In this document: positions 6,419 to 11,356 of the stretch, in pieces
Layout: each line of letters begins with the position of its first letter
Position numbering within the stretch: the stretch's first letter is position 1
Assembly: GCA_946495905.1 (NCBI GenBank)
Contig: CAMMEP010000049.1
Coordinates: 1-11,356, forward strand
Reading direction: 5' to 3'
Source: an uncultured Clostridium sp.
Lineage (GTDB): Bacteria; Bacillota; Clostridia; TANB77; CAG-508
DNA length: 11,356 nucleotides
Position numbers and translations under genes: made by a program
Notes under the pieces: generated by a model
The model's database searches: none
What the model saw: the letters and a program-made list of their open reading frames with translations, nothing else
What the model was told of the DNA's origin: nothing

Positions 6419-8011
6419 ATGGCTAAAAATATTTTAATAGGTGGAGCATGGCCTTATGCTAATAGCGATTTACATTTAGGTCATATAGCAGGATTAATTT
6501 CTGGAGATGTACTTGCTAGATATTATCGAGCAAATGGAGATTCTGTAATGTTTGTTTCAGGAACTGACTGCCATGGAACACCTATCACAGAAAGAGCAAA
6601 GAAAGAGAAAAAAAGTCCAAAAGAAATAGCAGAATACTATCATGCTAGAGACAAAGAAACATTAGAAAAGTTTGGATTTTCTTATGATTTATATACTAAT
6701 ACAGATACTGATTTCCATAGACAAGAAGTAATGAAAATGTTCAAGAAAATATATGATAATGGATATATTTATGAAAAAGTTGAGCCACAAGCATTTTGTG
6801 AACATTGTAACAAATTTTTGTCTGATCGTGAATTGCAAATTACATGTCCTAAATGTGGACAAGTTACAAAAGCAGAGCAATGTGATAATTGCCAATATGT
6901 ACCTACCATAGAAGATATGAAAGAAGGTATTTGCTTAGAATGTGGATCAAAAATAGTATTAAAAGATAATAAAAATTTATACCTAGAATTATCAAAATTT
7001 CAAAAAGAAATAGAAAAATACGTGGAAGAAAATGATGGACTATGGAGAGTAAATGCTAAAAACGAAACTAACAAATACTTAAAACAAGGACTTGTGGATA
7101 GAGCAGTAACAAGAGACTTGGATTGGGGAGTAGACATACCAGTAGAAGGGTATGAAAACAAAAAAATGTATGTATGGATAGAAGCAGTGCTAGGATATAT
7201 TACAGCCACCATGAAAAAATGTGAAGAGACAGGACAAAATTGGGAAGAGTTTTGGAAAGAAGAATATCATCCAACTATTTACATGGTACACGGTAAAGAC
7301 AATATCGTTTTCCATAGTATTATCTTTAATGCTCTATTACTTGCCATGAAAGAAAATTATCATTTAGTTAACACAATTGTTTCATCGGAATACTTAAATA
7401 TCAATGATGAGAAAATATCCAAAAGTAAAGGAAATGGTATTCCAGCTTTAGAATTAGTAGAAAAATACAATGTAGACACTTTACGTTTTCATTTAATCAA
7501 TAATGGACCAGAGAAAAAGGATTCTAATTTTACAGAAGAATCGCTTATTGCAACAAATAATGGTGAATTATTAAATAAATTTGGTAATTTAGTAAATAGA
7601 ACCTTAAAATTTAAAGAATTAGAAGAAATTCCAAATGGAGAATTAGATGAAAACATAAAAGAAAAAATTGAAGAAACCTATAAAGAGGTAGGAAAACTAA
7701 TCGAAACACTTGAATTTAAAGAAGCTACCAATAAAGCAATGGAACTAGTAGAAATTGCAAACAAATATTATGATGAACAAAAACCATGGATTCAAAAGAA
7801 AGAAGATATAGAAGGATTTAATAATACAATTTATACCTGTGCAACAATAATCGCAAACCTTTCTAATCTATTTGAACCATTTATGCCAAATGCTTGTCAA
7901 AAAATCCGTAACTACTTACAAATAGAAAACATATCTTGGAATTTAATAGAAGCAAAAGCTGGTGTAAAATTAGAGAATATAGAGCCACTATTTACGAGAA
8001 TGTCGTTATAG
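6419..8011 (+). CDS. metG: Methionyl-tRNA synthetase (class I, four-CxxC zinc type, no C-terminal EMAP domain)
   Basis: The enzyme charges tRNA-Met, including the initiator, with methionine in the cytoplasm. Its 530 residues contain the signature H-L-G-H (19-22), S-G-T-D-C-H-G-T-P (47-55), four C-x-x-C pairs in the connective domain (127-130, 143-146, 155-158, 172-175) that should hold two zinc ions as in the E. coli type, W-I-E-A-V-L-G-Y, the K-I-S-K-S loop (332-336) and an anticodon-binding helical domain with N-K-F-G-N-L-V-N-R and K-P-W. It ends shortly after P-L-F-T-R, so the ~110-residue tRNA-binding dimerisation domain found at the C-terminus of many bacterial MetRS is absent. The ATG has AGAAAGGA (6400-6407) 11 bases upstream, and the stop is TAG. 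The phosphodiesterase gene follows after 17 bases. Confidence 0.96.
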   Translation: MAKNILIGGAWPYANSDLHLGHIAGLISGDVLARYYRANGDSVMFVSGTDCHGTPITERAKKEKKSPKEIAEYYHARDKETLEKFGFSYDLYTNTDTDFHRQEVMKMFKKIYDNGYIYEKVEPQAFCEHCNKFLSDRELQITCPKCGQVTKAEQCDNCQYVPTIEDMKEGICLECGSKIVLKDNKNLYLELSKFQKEIEKYVEENDGLWRVNAKNETNKYLKQGLVDRAVTRDLDWGVDIPVEGYENKKMYVWIEAVLGYITATMKKCEETGQNWEEFWKEEYHPTIYMVHGKDNIVFHSIIFNALLLAMKENYHLVNTIVSSEYLNINDEKISKSKGNGIPALELVEKYNVDTLRFHLINNGPEKKDSNFTEESLIATNNGELLNKFGNLVNRTLKFKELEEIPNGELDENIKEKIEETYKEVGKLIETLEFKEATNKAMELVEIANKYYDEQKPWIQKKEDIEGFNNTIYTCATIIANLSNLFEPFMPNACQKIRNYLQIENISWNLIEAKAGVKLENIEPLFTRMSL

Positions 8012-8028
8012 GGACAGAGGAGGAAAAT

Positions 8029-8565
8029 ATGAAATATTTAGTAGTTTCAGACATACACGGTTCAGGATTTTATGCAAGAAAATTAGAAGAGATTATTGAT
8101 AAAGAAAATCCAAATAAAATCATATTACTTGGAGATTTGTATTATCATGGTCCACGAAATCCACTAACACAAGAATATGCACCAAAAGAAGTTGCAGCTT
8201 TATTAAATTCACAGAAAGATAAAACTTTAGCCGTTAGAGGAAATTGTGATGCAGAAGTAGATCAAATGATTTCAGAGTTTAAGATAGAAGAAAATATAAC
8301 ATTAGACATTAATGGAAAAAAATTCTTTTTCACACATGGTCATAAATATAATATAGATATTTGGCCAGAAGAAGAATTTGATGTAATGGTATATGGACAT
8401 TTTCACACAGGATTTATTAAAGAAAAAGAAGGTAAGATTTTTGTAAATAGTGGTTCTATATCATTACCAAAAAATAATACGAAAAATAGTTATTTAATAA
8501 TTGATAACAACAGCATTCTTTTAAAAGATGTGAACGGGAATATAATAGAGAAAAGAGAATTTTAA
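8029..8565 (+). CDS. YfcE/MJ0936-type metallophosphodiesterase
   Basis: This is a calcineurin-like phosphodiesterase of 178 residues, close to E. coli YfcE (184), a cytosolic enzyme active on artificial phosphodiesters; the natural substrate is unknown. All metal ligands of the fold are visible: D8-x-H10 (S-D-I-H-G-S), G-D36 (L-L-G-D-L), G-N72-C-D, T-H103-G-H105 and Y-G-H124-F-H126. The ATG at 8029 has AGGAGG (8018-8023) 5 bases upstream. An in-frame ATG at 7936 lies inside metG and is not used. The gene is 17 bases after metG and ends in a strong terminator, so it is likely the last gene of the transcript. A cyclic dinucleotide or nucleotide substrate would be a guess. Confidence 0.9.
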   Translation: MKYLVVSDIHGSGFYARKLEEIIDKENPNKIILLGDLYYHGPRNPLTQEYAPKEVAALLNSQKDKTLAVRGNCDAEVDQMISEFKIEENITLDINGKKFFFTHGHKYNIDIWPEEEFDVMVYGHFHTGFIKEKEGKIFVNSGSISLPKNNTKNSYLIIDNNSILLKDVNGNIIEKREF

Positions 8566-8592
8566 AAAGGAGTCATTACAAGACTCCTTTTT
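8564..8592. terminator. Bidirectional terminator between convergent genes
   Basis: AAAAAGGAGTC (8564-8574) pairs with GACTCCTTTTT (8582-8592), 11 bp with a 7-nt loop, and has T-runs on both strands. It overlaps the TAA of the phosphodiesterase gene and lies 1 base beyond the stop of the KH gene on the other strand, so one hairpin serves both. Confidence 0.92.
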
Positions 8593-8593
8593 A

Positions 8594-9280
8594 TCAAATT
8601 ACTTTGATGTATTTGGCATTTATTAAAGCAGTTACTTTTTTAATGTTTTTACCGCCTTTTCCAATAACAAGTCCTTTGTAAAAATCATGGACTTTAATTG
8701 TTACTACCTTACCTTTAGCATTCATTTTTTTTATAAAAACAACTTCATGCTTGCCACGAGAAAATGGAATATTCACTTCACATACTTTAATATATTCAGA
8801 AGGAATATATTCCTCGTAAAAGTAGTTTGGCTGTAAACCAGAATCAGAAGAAATTGTCACAACAGATGATATTCCACCATCAAGAGACTTTTCTTCAAAT
8901 AAGGCAGAAAAAACTTTTGCTTGTTCGTCTGCTACCTCTTTACAACACTGTAAATAAATAGATTTAACTCTTTCATATTCAGCAGGATCCGTAGTTTCTT
9001 CTGTGTAAGAATTAGAAATTTGAACGTGATCGCTTTTAGTAATATCATATTCATATAAGGGTGCTGTAATCGAGAGTTGCTTTTCGTCAATAGCAGCTAA
9101 TACATAGTGAGGTTCAAAAAAATCATCGCCTTCTAACCAATAATCAACTCCGTTTTGATCCAGTTTCTCCATGAGTAAAGGATTAATATCATTTACTTCG
9201 AAACGAGGAACTGAAGAAAAATCTTCTTTCCGTAGTTCTACATAAGTGTCACTCAGTTGTACCCACTTGTAATTTGACAT
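8594..9280 (-). CDS. KH-domain RNA-binding protein with an unrecognised N-terminal region
   Basis: This 228-residue protein ends in a KH nucleic-acid-binding module. Its loop V-I-G-K-G-G-K-N-I (205-213) holds the G-x-x-G motif at 207-210, preceded by a basic strand K-V-V-T-I-K-V and followed by only 15 residues, K-K-V-T-A-L-I-N-A-K-Y-I-K-V-I. With so little after the loop, the extra strand and helix of the fold should lie before it, as in the prokaryotic type II arrangement. Residues 1-170 are acidic and match no family I can name; there are no membrane helices. It should bind RNA or single-stranded DNA in the cytoplasm; the target is unknown. The ATG (9278-9280) has the strong ribosome site AAGGAGG (9288-9294) 7 bases upstream, and the stop is TGA. 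It is transcribed alone, against the housekeeping run, from a promoter near 9363-9391. Confidence 0.82.
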   Translation of the reverse strand: MSNYKWVQLSDTYVELRKEDFSSVPRFEVNDINPLLMEKLDQNGVDYWLEGDDFFEPHYVLAAIDEKQLSITAPLYEYDITKSDHVQISNSYTEETTDPAEYERVKSIYLQCCKEVADEQAKVFSALFEEKSLDGGISSVVTISSDSGLQPNYFYEEYIPSEYIKVCEVNIPFSRGKHEVVFIKKMNAKGKVVTIKVHDFYKGLVIGKGGKNIKKVTALINAKYIKVI

Positions 9281-9285
9281 AAAAT

Positions 9286-9321
9286 AACCTCCTTATAATT
9301 ATATCGGAGGTTTCCCTCCGA
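9286..9321 (-). promoter_or_regulatory. Structured leader of the KH gene with possible ribosome-site masking
   Basis: In the minus-strand RNA, TCGGAGG-GAAA-CCTCCGA (9321-9304) forms a 7-bp hairpin with a GNRA-type loop. Its 3' arm, read as AACCTCC (9312-9306), can instead pair over 7 bp with GGAGGTT (9292-9286), which contains the Shine-Dalgarno sequence of the KH gene. The two pairings exclude each other, the geometry of a translational switch. No known riboswitch class was recognised. Confidence 0.45.
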
Positions 9322-9362
9322 AAGTTTATTAGTTTCGAAGAGAAAAACTCTTACATAATAAA

Positions 9363-9391
9363 AGTATAACATGATTTACATAAAAAAGCAA
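9363..9391 (-). promoter_or_regulatory. Promoter of the KH gene
   Basis: On the minus strand, TTGCTT (9391-9386) and TATACT (9368-9363) are separated by exactly 17 bp, with TGT before the -10 box (extended -10). This predicts a start near 9355 and a leader of about 75 nt, which also holds a small AAGAG/CTCTT hairpin (9338-9352). Confidence 0.65.
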
Positions 9392-9430
9392 ATTGGATTA
9401 TATTTTGACAAATGCCTTATACATGACTTA

Positions 9431-9459
9431 TTGACTTTACCATGTGGATTTGTTAATAT
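9431..9459 (+). promoter_or_regulatory. Plus-strand promoter upstream of the truncated gene start
   Basis: TTGACT (9431-9436) and TAATAT (9454-9459) are 17 bp apart, and TGT precedes the -10 box. A perfect TTGACA at 9405-9410 lies upstream but has only a poor -10 partner. The promoter diverges from that of the KH gene and points to the fragment at 9530 and possibly the ATPase. Confidence 0.5.
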
Positions 9460-9529
9460 TTAATAAAGAAATTACATCAGAATTAAAAGATGATATATAA
9501 GTTTAATGAATTTAAAAGAGAGTAATATT

Positions 9530-9625
9530 ATGAAAAATAATGAATTGAGTTATTATGACGAAATAAAAAATTGGGACTTCAGTAAAAATTTTATAAAAAA
9601 TTGTATATTGGTCAAGAAAATGTGA
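9530..9625 (+). pseudogene. Truncated gene start, possibly a class I SAM-dependent methyltransferase
   Basis: An ATG with a weak purine-rich site (AGAGAG, 9517-9522) opens 31 codons: M-K-N-N-E-L-S-Y-Y-D-E-I-K-N-W-D-F-S, then F-I-K-N, a few codons and TGA. The stretch Y-Y-D-E-I-K-N-W-D-F-S resembles, from memory, the N-terminus of clostridial methyltransferases that start Y-Y-D-x-I-x-x-W-D-F-S. No S-adenosylmethionine-binding motif follows. The last codons and the stop lie inside the first 33-bp repeat, so the gene appears cut where the ATPase region begins. It may instead be a genuine short peptide; the family call is tentative. Confidence 0.4.
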
Positions 9626-9704
9626 TATAATATACATATAATGGTCAATAAAACGTGATTATAATTACAAATATTGGTCAAGAAAATGTGATTTTTAATT
9701 ACAA
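9606..9704 (+). repeat. Three 33-bp-spaced iterons in front of the DUF4143 ATPase
   Basis: TTGGTCAAGAAAATGTGAT occurs at 9608-9626 and identically at 9674-9692, with a variant ATGGTCAATAAAACGTGAT at 9641-9659. The starts are exactly 33 bp apart, about three helical turns. Each copy has a partial dyad (TCA-N8-TGA). The spacers of units 2 and 3 also share ATTACAAA. The array touches the predicted promoter and ends 28 bp before the ATPase start, as expected for an operator or a DNA-binding site for the encoded protein. Confidence 0.85.
9623..9631 (+). promoter_or_regulatory. Extended -10 element of the ATPase gene
   Basis: TGATATAAT holds a perfect TATAAT (9626-9631) with TG one base before it, directly after the first iteron. 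The -35 region is weak (TTGTAT at 9601-9606, spacer 19), as is acceptable for an extended -10 promoter. Two more TATAAT hexamers lie at 9637-9642 and 9660-9665. Iteron 1 would cover the -35/-10 interval and iteron 2 the transcription start. Confidence 0.45.
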
Positions 9705-9732
9705 ATTAATTAAAATTAAGGAGCGTGATAAT

Positions 9733-11052
9733 ATGTATAGAAAAATTATAACAGAATTAAAAGAATGGAAAGATAAAAAAGATAGACTACCACTTATTTT
9801 AAAAGGAGCAAGACAAGTAGGGAAGACATGGATTCTACAAGAATTTGGAAAAGAATACTTCGATGATGTTTTATACATAAATTTTGAAAATGCAGGAAAT
9901 ATTGCGAATTTATTTGAGGGAAATATAGAACCAAATAGGATTATAGAATATTTATCAGCACTTAATCATAAGAAAATTGAACCTGAAAAAACATTAATAA
10001 TATTTGATGAAATTCAAGAGTTACCTAGAGCACTTACATCTTTAAAATACTTTGCAGAAGAAATGCCAGAATATGCTATATGTTGTGCTGGAAGTTTACT
10101 TGGAGTATTTCTACATGACCAAGTTTCTTTTCCAGTTGGAAAAGTTGATTTCCTAGAATTACAACCATTAGATTTTGAAGAATTTTTGCTCGCAAATGGA
10201 GAGGAAACTCTAATTGATATAATTAAGAAAAACAAATTTGAACAGTTACCAGACTTGATAACAGATAAATTAAGAGATTATCTAAAAAAATATTTTGTTA
10301 TAGGTGGAATGCCAAGAGCTGTAAAAACATGGATTGAAGAAAAAGACTTTGAACTTGTAGAAAGAGTTCAAAAGGGAATTATAGAAGCGTACGAAAGAGA
10401 CTTCTCAAAACATACAGATAGCAGTACAGCAACAAAAATACAATATGTTTGGAATAGTATACCATCACAATTAGCAAAAGAAAATAGAAAATTTGTATAT
10501 GGTGTTGTAAAAGATGGAGCAAGAGCAAGAGAGTATGAAAATTCAATTAATTGGTTAAAAGACACAGGTTTAATTAGAGTAGTAAACAGAGTGAAATGTG
10601 GTGATAAACAACCATTAAAAGCTTATGAAGATTTGAAAGCTTTTAAAATATATTTACTTGATATTGGATTACTAAGAGTACTATGCGAATTACCATATGA
10701 AACCATAATAGAAAAAGACTCAATATATACTGAATTTAATGGATTACTTACGGAGCAATTTGTTCTTCAAGAGTTAGGAAATGTAAAAAAGGTAAATACT
10801 ATTTATTATTGGTCAAATGAATTTCAAAGTGAAGTAGATTTTGTATTCGCTTATAAAAATTTAATAATACCTGTTGAAGCAAAAGCAGGTATTAATGTTA
10901 AAGCACAAAGTTTAAAAGTATACATGAAAGAATATAATCCTAAATTTGCTATAAGATACTCTTTACTAAATATAAAAATGGACAATAATATTTTAAATAT
11001 TCCATTATATGCTATTTGGAATACTGAAAATTATTTAAAAGAGATAATTTAA
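9733..11052 (+). CDS. AAA_14/DUF4143 ATPase with a PD-(D/E)XK-like C-terminal domain
   Basis: This 439-residue protein has an N-terminal P-loop ATPase domain (AAA_14): Walker A G-A-R-Q-V-G-K-T (25-32), Walker B L-I-I-F-D-E-I-Q (88-95) and a sensor-like C-C-A-G-S-L-L-G (117-124). G-G-M-P-R-A-V follows the ATPase part, then a winged-helix-like stretch and the DUF4143 domain. Near the end, S-E-V-D369-F-V and P-V-E382-A-K384-A-G fit the D...E-x-K core of the PD-(D/E)XK nuclease fold. The family is common in anaerobic bacteria and archaea, often as several copies, and its function is unknown; DNA binding or cutting is inference. The start is ATG 9733 with AAGGAG (9718-9723) upstream. An in-frame GTG at 9655 lies inside an iteron and is rejected. 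Only one copy is present here, and no partner gene is evident. Confidence 0.92.
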   Translation: MYRKIITELKEWKDKKDRLPLILKGARQVGKTWILQEFGKEYFDDVLYINFENAGNIANLFEGNIEPNRIIEYLSALNHKKIEPEKTLIIFDEIQELPRALTSLKYFAEEMPEYAICCAGSLLGVFLHDQVSFPVGKVDFLELQPLDFEEFLLANGEETLIDIIKKNKFEQLPDLITDKLRDYLKKYFVIGGMPRAVKTWIEEKDFELVERVQKGIIEAYERDFSKHTDSSTATKIQYVWNSIPSQLAKENRKFVYGVVKDGARAREYENSINWLKDTGLIRVVNRVKCGDKQPLKAYEDLKAFKIYLLDIGLLRVLCELPYETIIEKDSIYTEFNGLLTEQFVLQELGNVKKVNTIYYWSNEFQSEVDFVFAYKNLIIPVEAKAGINVKAQSLKVYMKEYNPKFAIRYSLLNIKMDNNILNIPLYAIWNTENYLKEII

Positions 11053-11177
11053 AAGTTGCAAAATCAATCCCACACATATATGAATTAAATAAAGAATGGA
11101 GAAAAAATCATGTAAAATCAACGCTAAATAAAAAATCTTATATTATTATGAACTATATAAATAATTTGATTTTATAA
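11052..11177 (+). pseudogene. Coding-like remnant after the ATPase gene
   Basis: A frame different from that of the ATPase stays open from within the ATPase 3' end to a TAA at 11175-11177. After position 11052 it reads K-V-A-K-S-I-P-H-I-Y-E-L-N-K-E-W-R-K-N-H-V-K, then about 20 more residues ending in N-N-L-I-L. The composition is protein-like, but there is no start codon with a ribosome site at its front. It may be the tail of a gene cut when the ATPase region arrived, or chance in AT-rich DNA. No family was recognised. Confidence 0.25.
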
Positions 11178-11216
11178 TATGAATCATAAAAATAGTATAT
11201 GGAGTTGTTGAAAATT

Positions 11217-11356
11217 ATGAATACTATAATTTATTTAATTAGGCATGCTGAAACGGTTGCTGAAAACGGAATTAGAAATACAAACGAAGACTCACAAACG
11301 ATTAATGAAAAGGAAATTCTATCTGTATATGGAGAAGAACAATCTAAAAGATTAAG
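11217..11356 (+). CDS. Histidine phosphatase (phosphoglycerate mutase-like) family, N-terminal part only
   Basis: The first 46 codons are visible before the right edge. The protein starts M-N-T-I-I-Y-L-I-R-H-A-E-T: the R-H-x-E/T signature with Arg9 and His10, the residue phosphorylated during catalysis in this superfamily. A later Y-G-E-E-Q-S-K-R matches the usual 'L-T-x-x-G-x-x-Q-A' region, where small phosphate-releasing enzymes start their first helix. Family members range from phosphoglycerate mutases to phosphatases of sugars, nucleotides or cobalamin precursors; the substrate cannot be told from this part. GGAG (11201-11204) is 12 bases upstream of the ATG, and a TATAAT at 11173-11178 could be its -10 box. 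The gene continues outside the window. Confidence 0.85.
   Translation, partial: MNTIIYLIRHAETVAENGIRNTNEDSQTINEKEILSVYGEEQSKRL

Noticed and set aside
7936..8028. Upstream in-frame ATG for the phosphodiesterase, overlapping metG
   Set aside because: The added 31 residues are metG read in another frame; ATG 8029 has a strong AGGAGG and gives the usual M-K-Y-L-V-V-S-D-I-H start.
9606..9704. CRISPR array
   Set aside because: There are only three copies, one diverged, with 14-bp intervals that themselves share sequence; there are no spacers and no cas genes, so an operator-type iteron array fits better.
9655..9732. GTG start that would lengthen the ATPase by 26 residues
   Set aside because: It falls inside iteron 2, and the extension encodes iteron 3; AAGGAG before ATG 9733 is the better signal.

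Overview
The window looks like part of the chromosome of a low-GC, Gram-positive anaerobe of the Clostridia type (Bacillota). The genes are very AT-rich with AT-ending codons and strong purine-rich ribosome sites. Small A/T-rich hairpins act as terminators. TGA is used as a stop (the KH gene and the small membrane gene) and TGG for tryptophan, so the standard bacterial code applies and a mycoplasma-type code does not. The species cannot be named from the sequence.

Layout. (1) 1-484: the 3' end of a tandem ankyrin-repeat gene with an unusual 30-residue period, closed by two terminator hairpins in a row. (2) 494-8592: a long co-directional block of core metabolism. It runs from an extended -10 promoter through pfkA, argS, a frameshifted CmpB-type membrane gene, glmM, a small three-helix membrane protein, metG and a YfcE-type phosphodiesterase, and ends at a bidirectional terminator. 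Phosphofructokinase and GlmM lie on the two exits from fructose-6-phosphate (glycolysis and UDP-GlcNAc/cell wall), and ArgRS and MetRS feed translation, so the block reads as a growth-linked housekeeping cluster. (3) 8594-9390: a gene on the minus strand for a KH-domain protein of unknown role, with its own promoter and a structured leader. (4) 9400-11216: an accessory stretch. It holds a cut-off gene start that resembles a methyltransferase, three 33-bp-spaced iterons around a promoter, an AAA_14/DUF4143 ATPase, and a coding-like remnant. (5) 11217-end: the first 46 codons of a histidine phosphatase-family gene.

Points most worth a second look: the 86-nt structured leader before metG, with a 28-bp Watson-Crick/G-U stem and a competing upstream arm; the 33-bp iterons in front of the DUF4143 ATPase; the leader of the KH gene, where a GAAA-loop hairpin and a Shine-Dalgarno-masking hairpin exclude each other; the 30-residue ankyrin units, which recall those of giant viruses; and the single-base frameshift in the CmpB-type gene. 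No tRNA, rRNA, CRISPR array or complete insertion sequence was seen.
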